Source of the DNA: Estrella lausannensis
Lineage (GTDB): Bacteria; Chlamydiota; Chlamydiia; Chlamydiales; Criblamydiaceae
Length of the DNA: 46,934 nt
NCBI RefSeq assembly: GCF_900000175.1
Contig: NZ_CWGJ01000028.1
Coordinates: 222,066 to 268,999 of the forward strand
Direction of reading: 5' to 3'
In this document: positions 8,145 through 15,859 of the stretch, piece after piece
How the letters are laid out: each line of letters begins with the position of its first letter
How positions within the stretch are numbered: position 1 is the first letter of the stretch
The notes under the pieces: generated by a model
The model's input: the letters and a program-made list of their open reading frames with translations, nothing else
Told to the model about the DNA's origin: nothing
The model's database searches: none
Program-made: the position numbers and the translations under genes

Positions 8145-8933
8145 CTATAGCTCCTTTGTATAAAATGCAAAGGTGTGTCTCTCTTCCCCTAAATCCAAGT
8201 GAATCAAAATGAATTGAAGATCTTTTTCAACAGTCTTTGGGATCTCGATTTGAAAATTGGCAGCGAAATTCTCGTCGGGGTAAATCGTTTGCGCATCGAA
8301 ATAGTGACTGTGCATGTCTTCTTCAAATATTTGCTGGCGGGCGACAATAGCGCTGTTCCTTGCAGAGGCTTCGTGTCGAACGGCTCGCAGTGCCCGTTGC
8401 CGCTCGGCTTCATTGTGGATGACGCCGCATGAGGTGTAGGTCGCTGCGGACTCCACGTTGATCGGCCGGCCCCTCCTTTCGTCTCCTTGATACCTTACCC
8501 GTTCGCGTTTCCGAGTTACTGTGTGGATGGTGGTATCGCCGGCGTTATTTGCCCTGTCAGCCTCGAGACACTCAACTAGTCCGGAGGCGAACAGGTTCCA
8601 ACGGGTCTGTTGCTTTTTACTGCGAATGAGCTCTCTTTTCGGAATAATGCGTAGCGGTCTGCCCATTTGATCGGTTGCTGTCAGGCTTTCGAAGTACAGA
8701 TTCACAGGCCTGTCTCCGTAGTGGGTGATCGAAAAGAAAAAGTTGGCTCTTCTGCCTCTGATAGTTTCTTGTGTCTGGTAGATGAGCACATCATGAATTT
8801 TAGACGACAGAAGCATGACGCCACCGTTCTCTAAAATCTCTTCTTGATCTTCATATTTTGTAGGATGAATGCTCCTCTCGGAAAAGAGAGGAGCGGACAG
8901 TAAAAGTATCAGGGCGATTAGTCGGTGGCGCAT
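8145..8933 (-). CDS. Secreted protein of unknown function
   Basis: 262 aa with an N-terminal signal peptide (MRHRLIALILLLSAPLFS, likely cleaved near residue 18), so it is expected to be exported across the inner membrane. No domain was recognised. The mature part looks like a beta-rich protein (VLIYQTQETI, ANFFFSITHYGDRPVNLYF) followed by an Arg/Glu-rich segment and a C-terminal strand-rich end (QFILIHLDLGEERHTFAFYTKEL is the end of the protein). It converges on the LRR gene (20-bp gap) and lies 31 bp downstream of the phosphatase-like gene on the same strand, so the two may be co-transcribed. Confidence 0.75.
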   Translation of the reverse strand: MRHRLIALILLLSAPLFSERSIHPTKYEDQEEILENGGVMLLSSKIHDVLIYQTQETIRGRRANFFFSITHYGDRPVNLYFESLTATDQMGRPLRIIPKRELIRSKKQQTRWNLFASGLVECLEADRANNAGDTTIHTVTRKRERVRYQGDERRGRPINVESAATYTSCGVIHNEAERQRALRAVRHEASARNSAIVARQQIFEEDMHSHYFDAQTIYPDENFAANFQIEIPKTVEKDLQFILIHLDLGEERHTFAFYTKEL

Positions 8934-8964
8934 GGGAATCCTCAGTAGCGGCTATGTGTATAAT

Positions 8965-9996
8965 CTAGCGTTCATTTTTCTCAGGGTCGGTAGCCTCAGC
9001 GACAATTTTAGGCACGAGCCGCCTTACCTGATTCTTTTGTGTTTCTGTTTCCGGGGCGTTGTACTGGGGGTTGATCCTGATTTTGTGATAGGTATTGACC
9101 TTCTTCAGCGCTGTCTCGGCATCAAGCCCGAACAAAGCGGCTAGGACGATAGACGAGATCGTGCCTGTGCGCCCGTTACCTCCCCAGCAGTGAATATAGG
9201 TTTTCATTCCGGGCTTTGTGATAGCAGGCAAAAGGGTCTCTAACACGAAATGGTAAACATCGTTGTCGGGTGCGATGCTGACGTCGCGGATGCCAAAATG
9301 AAGGAACTGTGGTGTCGTCAGCTTGAGTTCACGGGCAATTCTAAGGGCTGTTTCCTGATAGGGTGTAAACGAAGCGTCTAGCTCATCTTGTTTTTGCAAG
9401 CAGACGATCTGGTTGATCCCCAGTTCTTTTAGGAGAATGGGTAATTTAATTTCGGCACCCAGATCTGTATGGTCGTAGGGATTGTCTCCGGGATAGCTAC
9501 CCATGTAAATTGTGCCCGATGGCTCAAGAGGATTGACTTTGGGGATGAGGTGTTGGTGGGGAGCGACCAGGAGATGCATGTTCGACTCAAACTTTTCGAG
9601 CGTTTCAAGGGTCCCCCAGCGCTCGGTCCACAGGCTGTCAATTTCTTCAATTTGCTGCAGTTGTTCAGATGTATAGGTATAGGCAGGTGAGAAGTAGAAG
9701 TCGTCACTAAAGTCCAATTCGTCGTTGTCCGTAGCCAACCCTTGGCTGCTTGCTGAAGTGGAGGTGATGGCAGTCTGGCTGGAAGAGGAGGTTGTTCTTT
9801 GCAACTTCAATTCTTTAACTGCTTTTTGAGGTGATGCATCTTCGGCTTGCGCTTTGTGCTTGTCTGAGTGAAAAAGAGCGCCTAGTGAATGGAGTGCTTT
9901 TGCAATTTTATCTTTCTTTGACTGTTTTTGCGGGGGAAATTCTGCGTCGCTGGGATTCTCCGCTGATCCGGTCCTGTACTGTTCTACTGGTAACAT
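8965..9996 (-). CDS. Cysteine-dependent dual-specificity/tyrosine phosphatase-like protein, candidate effector
   Basis: 343 aa. Residues ~1-110 are low-complexity (Lys-rich then a Ser/Thr-rich run), typical of secreted-effector N termini. The C-terminal ~200 residues contain a PTP-like domain with the P-loop HCWGGNGRTG, matching HCX5R(T), with the nucleophile at Cys270 and the phosphate-binding Arg276. Asp238 in FGIRD is placed about 32 residues upstream, as the general-acid Asp of dual-specificity phosphatases is. Such enzymes dephosphorylate proteins or phosphoinositides. The absence of a signal peptide and the disordered N terminus suggest type III secretion into the host, which is an inference. 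The start is supported by GGGAGAAA upstream. Confidence 0.82.
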   Translation of the reverse strand: MLPVEQYRTGSAENPSDAEFPPQKQSKKDKIAKALHSLGALFHSDKHKAQAEDASPQKAVKELKLQRTTSSSSQTAITSTSASSQGLATDNDELDFSDDFYFSPAYTYTSEQLQQIEEIDSLWTERWGTLETLEKFESNMHLLVAPHQHLIPKVNPLEPSGTIYMGSYPGDNPYDHTDLGAEIKLPILLKELGINQIVCLQKQDELDASFTPYQETALRIARELKLTTPQFLHFGIRDVSIAPDNDVYHFVLETLLPAITKPGMKTYIHCWGGNGRTGTISSIVLAALFGLDAETALKKVNTYHKIRINPQYNAPETETQKNQVRRLVPKIVAEATDPEKNER

Positions 9997-10198
9997 AAAT
10001 TTCTCCCTGTCTGTAGTTTTTTAGTGGGTATAATCTTAATAGTAAGTAAATATATGAATAATTTCAATAAATGATTTTCGTTAATGTGTGTTTATTTGTT
10101 TTTAATAAATACTGTATTTGTTTTTAAAAAAATAATTTAAATTTGAGAGCGTTGCGCAATCGAAAGGTCGTGCGTGAGGTGATATTCCACATGGTATT

Positions 10199-10263
10199 CT
10201 GCAAGCGCTTCAAAACATGGCTTTCGTGGGGGCAAAATCACAAATTTTGAGACTTTTTCGCAG
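10199..10263. repeat. Dispersed inverted-repeat element, copy 2
   Basis: The left arm CTGCAAGCGCTTCAAAAC and the right arm AATTTTGAGACTTTTTCGCAG are inverted versions of the family ends. The element is about 65 bp and its arms are more diverged than in other copies. Confidence 0.5.
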
Positions 10264-10526
10264 AAGAGAATTCGTCGGTCAGAGGTTATACATTGCGGGA
10301 AGAGTGGTATAGGTTCCGGTGGAATAGAAACTAAGCGCCACTCTGGCAAATTTTGCGCACCCCATTTCAGTGGCGAGGCTATATCATCCGAGTCTCTTTC
10401 AGGAGTAGTTGAAGATAATAAAATCAGTGGGGCTTTTCAATCCGGATCCTGAGGAAATGGATGTGAATTTAGCTGAGTGATCCATTGCTGAGGCGTCTTA
10501 AAACTGAATTCGTAGGACTTGACGCA

Positions 10527-10646
10527 AACCGAAAGTGTCTCAAAATTTGGCTTTAGGCTTTTAGGAAGCGCACCCGATTGAGGCATAGCAACAGACCGAA
10601 TAGTGGAGATATGAGCTGGAATGCCGTTTCGCGCTACTTTCGGTAT
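10527..10646. repeat. Dispersed inverted-repeat element, copy 3
   Basis: The left end AACCGAAAGTGTCTCAAAAT is close to the family consensus. The right end reads GCGCTACTTTCGGTAT, ending in the typical CTTTCGGTAT. Length is about 120 bp. Confidence 0.6.
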
Positions 10647-10758
10647 AAACCACTGCTGGAGATGACCTTTAAACTCTGAGTGTCTCTGAGATGAAATAAT
10701 TAATTGAAGAATAGCTTCCAATTTGTTATAGAGGTTTTTTAACCGCTGACAATGGTAT

Positions 10759-11631
10759 ATGAAAGCATTATTCATCATCACGATATCCCTTTTTTGCTCT
10801 TTTTGCGGACATGCGGAAGAGGTTGGAAAGGCTGGGCTGCCCCTTTACTGGTGGCAGCAAAAAGCATTTGTTAACTTTGGAGATTATATCTCCCTCAAAC
10901 TGGTTGAGAGGATTGTAGGGGAGCCTGTAAAGACATTTCAGCGCAAACCCGCCAATAATCCAAAGAAGCTCTTGGCGCTGGGATCTATCCTTTCGTTTGC
11001 AGACGATGGTGATGTGATTTGGGGGACGGGTCTCAACGGCAAACTGCCTGAAAAATCCAGCTATAGGTTTAAAAATCTTGATGTGAGGGCTGTTAGAGGT
11101 CCCATCACAAGGGCATTCCTTCAAAATTCCTTCAGTATACCCGTTCCTGAGGTGTATGGGGATCCGGCGCTTCTCTTCCCCTATCTTTTTCCTGAGTTCT
11201 CAAAGAGTGAGGAACCTCTTTACGACTATATAGTGATCCCTCACTATACGGAGCTGCACCTCTTTCCCAGAGAGCTTTACAGTAACGTCGTTTACCCGAC
11301 AGATCCATGGGATGTGGTTGTCAGGGCAATATTGCAGTCAAAGTTTGTGGTCTCCAGTTCCTTGCATGGCATAATCATAGCCGAAGCGTACGGGATTCCG
11401 GCACGTCTACTGCGCGTCACCGAGACGGAGCCTTTGCTGAAATATAACGACTACTACAGAGGGTCGGGAAGGGCGACGTTTGAATACGCCGAGTCAATTC
11501 AGGAGGCATTGGAAATGGGTGGAGAGCGCCCGATTCGATTTAATCCTGAGAAGCTTTATGAGGCTTTTCCATTCGAGTTTTGGTCGACGGAAGTGAGAAT
11601 CAAACCTGATTTCAAAAGAGGAATTTTATGA
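10759..11631 (+). CDS. Polysaccharide pyruvyl transferase-like protein with signal peptide
   Basis: 290 aa. The body matches the PS_pyruv_trans family (WcaK/ExoV/CsaB type): an early FGDYISLKLVERIVG segment, GSILSFADDGDVIWGTGLNG, VRAVRGPITRAFL, the YGDPALLFPYL motif, and SSSLHGIIIAEAYGIPARLL near the C terminus. Known members transfer pyruvyl groups from phosphoenolpyruvate to sugar units of surface glycans in the cytoplasm. Here the first ~19 residues (KALFIITISLFCSFCGHAE) look like a signal peptide, which is unusual for the family and would put the enzyme outside the cytoplasm, where PEP is not expected. The 3' end overlaps the next gene by 4 bp (ATGA), so it is coupled to the first propeller paralogue. 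Family confident; substrate and location inferred. Confidence 0.82.
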   Translation: MKALFIITISLFCSFCGHAEEVGKAGLPLYWWQQKAFVNFGDYISLKLVERIVGEPVKTFQRKPANNPKKLLALGSILSFADDGDVIWGTGLNGKLPEKSSYRFKNLDVRAVRGPITRAFLQNSFSIPVPEVYGDPALLFPYLFPEFSKSEEPLYDYIVIPHYTELHLFPRELYSNVVYPTDPWDVVVRAILQSKFVVSSSLHGIIIAEAYGIPARLLRVTETEPLLKYNDYYRGSGRATFEYAESIQEALEMGGERPIRFNPEKLYEAFPFEFWSTEVRIKPDFKRGIL

Positions 11632-12674
11632 GGAGCCCGTTGATCCAGTTTACACTTCTTTTGCAATTGGCCCTCTTTAGCCTCATTCGATGTTACTCGG
11701 CTCCCGATTATGTTAATCTGGAAGAGAGCGCTCAGGATTTTGTCTTGGAAACGAAGAGAATCATCATTCCCGGATATCCGGATGCCTTCAACCCCTCCAT
11801 CGTCAAGTGGCAGGGGAAGAATTTGATGAGCTTCCGCTTCAGAGATAAGGAGACGGGTAATACCGATCCGGTCGGACTGGTTTGGCTGGACAGTCACTTT
11901 GAAGTCAAAGGCACACCGCAAATTTTACAAATCGACGAAGAAGGCAGAAGTTATCCGTCTCGCGCACAAGATCCCAGGCTCATTAAAATTGGTGAGAATC
12001 TATTTGTCGTCTACAGCAATGTGTTCTTAGAAGAGGGGAAAGAGGTACGGCGTGTGATGTACTCTCGCCTGATTTTTGACGGCTCCGCATTCTCTCTGCA
12101 AGATCCTGAGGCAATCCACGCCATCGAAGGCAAACCCTTGAAGCCAATCGAAAAAAACTGGGTGCCGTTTGTCTATAATAGGGAGCTCTATCTCTCTTAT
12201 ACCATTGTGCCCCACCGCGTTTATCAACCCGTCAAGGGAGCAGAGGCGTGTCGCTTGATTGCTGAGACCAAGGCAAAGATCGAATGGCCTTGGGGTGACA
12301 TCCGAGGGGGAACCCAAGCGTTAAAGCTTGGAAACGAATACCTGTCTTTTTTTCATTGCTGGAAAGATATGTTTTCCGCTCACTCCAATGGCAAAAAAAT
12401 CAGTCATTATTTTATCGCAGCCTACACCTTTAGCGCTGAGCCGCCCTTCGAGCTCAAGCGGGTGAGTCCGGAGCCGATCTTCGCCAAAGGCTTCTATCAA
12501 GAGCCGTATTACATCACATGGAAACCGCTACGTTGTGTTTTTCCCTGCGGTTATATTGTAGAAGGGGACAATATCTGGATTTCCTACGGTAGGCAAGATC
12601 ACGAGGTGTGGGTCATGAAACTCGATAAGAAAGGGCTTCTGAAGAGCCTTGTGCCGCTAGAAACCGAATATTAA
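11628..12674 (+). CDS. GH130/GT108-like five-bladed beta-propeller protein, paralogue A
   Basis: 348 aa with an N-terminal signal peptide (hydrophobic to ~residue 24). The sequence has motifs seen in GH130 mannoside phosphorylases and related GT108 mannosyltransferases: IPGYPDAFNPSIVKW (NPSI at 55-58), QDPRL at 114-118 where GH130 enzymes have EDPR with the catalytic Asp, EKNWVPF at 165-171, WPWGDIRGGTQAL (RGGT at 216-219), YLSFFH, and a C-terminal GRQDHEVW. Here the Glu before the Asp is Gln, unlike the two paralogues, so this copy may differ in activity. It is coupled to the pyruvyl-transferase-like gene. A role in making or trimming an extracytoplasmic mannose-type glycan is plausible; the fold assignment is by motif recognition only. 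Confidence 0.7.
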   Translation: MRSPLIQFTLLLQLALFSLIRCYSAPDYVNLEESAQDFVLETKRIIIPGYPDAFNPSIVKWQGKNLMSFRFRDKETGNTDPVGLVWLDSHFEVKGTPQILQIDEEGRSYPSRAQDPRLIKIGENLFVVYSNVFLEEGKEVRRVMYSRLIFDGSAFSLQDPEAIHAIEGKPLKPIEKNWVPFVYNRELYLSYTIVPHRVYQPVKGAEACRLIAETKAKIEWPWGDIRGGTQALKLGNEYLSFFHCWKDMFSAHSNGKKISHYFIAAYTFSAEPPFELKRVSPEPIFAKGFYQEPYYITWKPLRCVFPCGYIVEGDNIWISYGRQDHEVWVMKLDKKGLLKSLVPLETEY

Positions 12675-12682
12675 CGCTCGTG

Positions 12683-12843
12683 TATAGCGAAAGTTTCTCT
12701 GGATTTGGAATTTTGGCTCGTCTAATTCTTCAGTGGATAAAAGATTGTGAATACCCTCATATTTCCAATATTAGGAGACTTGAGGCCCTTCAGTCGTAAA
12801 GAATGCCCTTTGCCAAACCAAAGTTTAAAACACTTTCGATACA
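12683..12843. repeat. Dispersed inverted-repeat element, copy 4
   Basis: The left end GTATAGCGAAAGTTTCTCTG and right end AAAACACTTTCGATAC are inverted copies of the family ends. About 160 bp, the longest copy, filling nearly the whole gap between propeller paralogues A and B. Confidence 0.55.
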
Positions 12844-12861
12844 ACAACCTCTAAGAGCCAT

Positions 12862-13899
12862 ATGTATATCAATCTCTTGCTTCTGTTTGCTTTGCTGAGT
12901 TTTCCCCCGGCCCTTTTCGGTAACGAAGAGTTACCCGATCTTGAAAGCAATCTAAGCGACTTTGTGCGAGAAGTGAAGAAGATCGAAGTGCCCGGATATC
13001 CCCACGCATTCAATCCTTCAATTATCCGATGGAAAGGGAAAATTTTGCTCTCATTTCGTTATTTGCCGGATCTAAAAAATAAATTTCTGTCCTGCATCGG
13101 CCTGATGTTTGTCGATGAGAACTTCGAATCTGCCGGCGATCCTTATATCCTACCTCTCAAATTGTCCTCGGGATCTTTTCCCTCGAGGGCCGAAGATGGC
13201 CGCCTTCTCTATGTCGGCGAAAAGCTAATGCTGGTCTACAGTGATTGTAAAGATGTCAAAGTCTCAAGAGGAGGGTTCAGGGTATACATCACGGAACTTT
13301 TGCACAATGGATCGCAATTTGAGATAGGTCCTGAGATATGCTTGAATGAATATCCACAGAATGACCCCTCGAGGAGAGAGAAAAATTGGGTGCCTTTCGA
13401 TTACAATGGAGAGTTGATGCTATCCTATAGCATTACACCCCATACTGTCTTCCACAACAATTGTAGAGCGGGTCGTTGCGACTTCATCTCCACCTCGAAT
13501 AAAGCGGTTGATTGGTCCTGGGGTGAGCTTAGGGGCGGAACACCAGGATTACTTCTTGATGATAACCGCTATCTTTCTTTTTTTCATTCCTGGATTGATA
13601 TGCCGTCAGTTCACTCTCAGGCTAAAGTGTCTTCTCATTATTTTATGGGGGCTTACACCTATGCTGCAGACCCTCCTTTTGATCTGCTTGAATGTAGTCC
13701 AGAACCTATTGTGGGAACGGGTTTTTATCACGGAGAATCATATACTCCTTATTGGAAACCTGTTGTAGCTATATTCCCATGTGGATTCTTGATGGACAGT
13801 AACTTTGTGTGGGTTGTCTACGGAAGGCAAGATCATGAGATGTGGGTGGTGAAATTGGATAAAAAACCCCTGTTGGATAGTCTTAAGACAGTGAATTGA
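12862..13899 (+). CDS. GH130/GT108-like five-bladed beta-propeller protein, paralogue B
   Basis: 345 aa with a clear signal peptide (YINLLLLFALLSFPPALFG). It shares with paralogue A the motifs VPGYPHAFNPSIIRW, REKNWVPF, LSYSITPH, WGELRGGTPGL, YLSFFHSW, SSHYFMGAYTY, FPCGFL and GRQDHEMWVVKLDK. At the putative catalytic site it has EDGRL (111-115), keeping the Glu-Asp pair. It is separated from paralogue A by the copy-4 repeat and probably arose by tandem duplication. Expected location is the periplasm or cell surface. Whether it is a phosphorylase, hydrolase or mannosyltransferase cannot be decided from motifs. Confidence 0.7.
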   Translation: MYINLLLLFALLSFPPALFGNEELPDLESNLSDFVREVKKIEVPGYPHAFNPSIIRWKGKILLSFRYLPDLKNKFLSCIGLMFVDENFESAGDPYILPLKLSSGSFPSRAEDGRLLYVGEKLMLVYSDCKDVKVSRGGFRVYITELLHNGSQFEIGPEICLNEYPQNDPSRREKNWVPFDYNGELMLSYSITPHTVFHNNCRAGRCDFISTSNKAVDWSWGELRGGTPGLLLDDNRYLSFFHSWIDMPSVHSQAKVSSHYFMGAYTYAADPPFDLLECSPEPIVGTGFYHGESYTPYWKPVVAIFPCGFLMDSNFVWVVYGRQDHEMWVVKLDKKPLLDSLKTVN

Positions 13900-13945
13900 G
13901 ACAGATTTAATTCCTGATGAACAGCGTCCCTGGCAATTTATCCGC

Positions 13946-13961
13946 TAACTCTTTTGAGTTA
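13946..13961 (+). terminator. Short hairpin after propeller paralogue B
   Basis: The stem TAACTC/GAGTTA (13946-13951 with 13956-13961) has a TTTT loop, about 45 bp after the stop codon. There is no T-run after it, so it is a weak terminator candidate. Confidence 0.3.
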
Positions 13962-14070
13962 AGCTGGCTTGGCGAATTCTTCTTCCAATTTAGTGAGTCT
14001 GTTATACTGCCGTAGGTTTACTAGAGCTTATTTACACGATAGGCTCGTTAATACGGATGCATAAGCTATC

Positions 14071-15156
14071 ATGTCCCATTCCCTTGTCGCTAAGATTACC
14101 CCATTCCCTCCCTGGAAGCCCCTTTTGTTTCTCGCGGTCATCTGCCGTGCCCTCCTGCATTCCTCTCTCATTGATATAGAAGCCTCCTCGCAGTCTTTCG
14201 TCCTCGAGTCGAAAAAGATTGAAATCCCTGGATACCCTCACGCCTTTAATCCTTCGATCATTCGCTTTCAGGAAACGATCTACATGACATTCAGGGTCAT
14301 GATTGCACCTGCTCGCTCCGCCTCCTCGCCCCACTTCGGATCAAGGATTGGCATTGTGGAGTTGAACGACGATTTTACCGTGAAGAGCGTTCCTCAGCTG
14401 CTCCGGATCGAATCACTTTTTCGCGAAGGCGAGCTTTCTGCCAATGCTGAAGATGCCAGGCTAATAGAAGTGGGTGGACGATTGTACATCGTATTCAGTG
14501 ATACGGCCGATGCGGCACGTGAGTGGGGGTCATGGCGAGTTTTCATTGCGGAGTTGGATTGCCGCGGCAACTCGATTGAAATCGTGAGAGTTGACCCCAT
14601 CCGGGATTTTCCCGGGGCTTCCAATCGACGCCGCGAAAAGAACTGGGTTCCCTTCGAATTTGAGGGGCATCTTCTCTTGTCTTACTCTCTTGCACCGCAT
14701 CGCGTGTTTTTGCTCTCTAAAGAACAAGCCTCCTGCAGGGAGATATTCTCGTCAGACCGAGAGCTCTACTGGCCTTTCGGCGAAATGAGGGGCGGCACTC
14801 CCGCCTTGTTGATTGATTCTGATCGCTATCTCTCATTTTTTCACTCCTCCTGTCCGATGGCAACCATTCACTCCGACAGCGAGTCGATGCCGCACTATTT
14901 TTTCGGTGCTTATACTTTCTCTTCAAAACCCCCGTTTCACCTTTTATCCATCAGTCCCGATCCGATCGTGGGACTTGGGTTTTATACCTCGGCAAATTAT
15001 GCCCCTTATTGGCATCCGGTGCGGGTTGTCTTTCCCTGTGGGTTTCTCATCGAAGCAGATCATTTTTGGGTCTTCTTTGGAAAACAAGACCATGAGTGTT
15101 GGGCTGTTAAGCTTGACCGGCAGCGGTTGCTCGATTCCCTTTCTCACTTGAAATAA
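14071..15156 (+). CDS. GH130/GT108-like five-bladed beta-propeller protein, paralogue C
   Basis: 361 aa. After a longer N-terminal leader (PFPPWKPLLFLAVICRALLH, probably a signal peptide) it repeats the paralogue signature: IPGYPHAFNPSIIRF, EDARL at ~127-131, REKNWVPFEF, LSYSLAPHRVF, FGEMRGGTPALL, YLSFFHSS, PHYFFGAYTF, FPCGFLIEADHFWVFFGKQDHE. It keeps the Glu-Asp pair expected at the GH130-type catalytic position, and is the most divergent around the C terminus (GKQDHE for GRQDHE). With paralogues A and B it makes a three-gene tandem family, here followed by an unrelated regulator. No Shine-Dalgarno is obvious before the start, so the exact start is less certain than the frame. Confidence 0.7.
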   Translation: MSHSLVAKITPFPPWKPLLFLAVICRALLHSSLIDIEASSQSFVLESKKIEIPGYPHAFNPSIIRFQETIYMTFRVMIAPARSASSPHFGSRIGIVELNDDFTVKSVPQLLRIESLFREGELSANAEDARLIEVGGRLYIVFSDTADAAREWGSWRVFIAELDCRGNSIEIVRVDPIRDFPGASNRRREKNWVPFEFEGHLLLSYSLAPHRVFLLSKEQASCREIFSSDRELYWPFGEMRGGTPALLIDSDRYLSFFHSSCPMATIHSDSESMPHYFFGAYTFSSKPPFHLLSISPDPIVGLGFYTSANYAPYWHPVRVVFPCGFLIEADHFWVFFGKQDHECWAVKLDRQRLLDSLSHLK

Positions 15157-15187
15157 TATCGATAAAACGATATAATATCGATAAATT
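15155..15187. promoter_or_regulatory. Duplicated ATATCGAT motif upstream of the GntR-MATE operon
   Basis: The sequence AATATCGATAAAACGATAT (15155-15173) is followed at once by a second AATATCGATAAAT (15174-15186). Both lie within 41 bp of the regulator's start codon. Almost the same 20-nt sequence occurs before the LysR gene at 32013-32032. This is a candidate operator, perhaps for the GntR-family product encoded next to it. Confidence 0.5.
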
Positions 15188-15195
15188 GGAGTTTT

Positions 15196-15858
15196 ATGAT
15201 CTTATCGCATCAGTGTTTCGATACATTGCTGAATTTAATTTTGACGGCCGAGCTGAAGCCGGGCGAAAAGTTAAAAGTGCTGCCGCTCTCAAAAAAGTTG
15301 AGGGTGGGCCCGACTCCGGTGCGCGAGGCGCTATCGAGACTCGCTGAAACAGGTCTTGTCGAAGCGACAGACAATAAGGGGTTCCGTGTCTCCGCAATCA
15401 GCGAAAGTGACATGCTTGATCTCTATGCCACCTATATCGACCTTGAAACTCTTGCGATTACCAAGGCGATAGAGAGAGGGGATAAGAACTGGGAGGCGAC
15501 GATCGTTGCCGCGCTCTACCGCCTTAAAGAAGCTGAAGAGGGGGTTTTGATTGATGAGAGCAACTACCTTGAGTGGACAGAGCTTAACAGGGTTTTTCAT
15601 GAAGCACTGGTGAGTGGCTGCGGGTCTAAGACTCTGATGGAGATTCGAGCGTTCCTTTTCAAGAAGTTCGAAAGGTACTGGAATGTTGCTTTTGGTGGGA
15701 AGGTATCTAAATTTCAAGTGAACCATACCGAGCATTCCGGTCTGGCTGATGCTTGTTTAAAGCGCGATAAGGCCCGCGCTGCATCCATGATTAGGCAGCA
15801 TGTGGAAACAGGCTTAAAAAGAATAATGGCAGAACTTAAAGAAAAGAAGATGATTTAA
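15196..15858 (+). CDS. GntR-family transcriptional regulator, FCD type
   Basis: 220 aa. Residues ~1-65 form a winged helix-turn-helix typical of GntR proteins (LKPGEKLKVLPLSKKL then GPTPVREALSRLAETGLVE). The C-terminal ~140 residues are an all-helical FCD ligand-binding domain with the conserved metal-binding residues in LNRVFHEAL, HTEHSGLADAC and IRQHVETG. FCD regulators usually bind small carboxylates or metals. The gene ends 1 bp before the MATE transporter starts, so the pair is co-transcribed and the regulator presumably senses something linked to the transporter's substrate. The duplicated ATATCGAT motif directly upstream suggests autoregulation. Confidence 0.9.
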   Translation: MILSHQCFDTLLNLILTAELKPGEKLKVLPLSKKLRVGPTPVREALSRLAETGLVEATDNKGFRVSAISESDMLDLYATYIDLETLAITKAIERGDKNWEATIVAALYRLKEAEEGVLIDESNYLEWTELNRVFHEALVSGCGSKTLMEIRAFLFKKFERYWNVAFGGKVSKFQVNHTEHSGLADACLKRDKARAASMIRQHVETGLKRIMAELKEKKMI

Positions 15859-15859
15859 G

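Larger units (their letters stand above)
9997..10758. other. Intergenic stretch containing two repeat elements, no gene
   Basis: About 760 bp. The first ~140 bp are very AT-rich. The rest contains two copies of the dispersed inverted repeat (10199-10263 and 10527-10646). A minus-strand frame from 10781 to 10137 is open except for one TGA at ~10437, but much of it is made of the two repeats, so I read it as a chance frame across repeat DNA and not as a gene. Confidence 0.55.

Noticed and set aside
10137-10781. Minus-strand frame of ~215 codons interrupted by a single TGA, possible recoded or broken gene
   Set aside because: Most of the frame runs through two copies of the dispersed inverted repeat, it overlaps the start of a well-supported gene on the other strand, and the translation shows no domain. 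A chance frame is the simpler reading.
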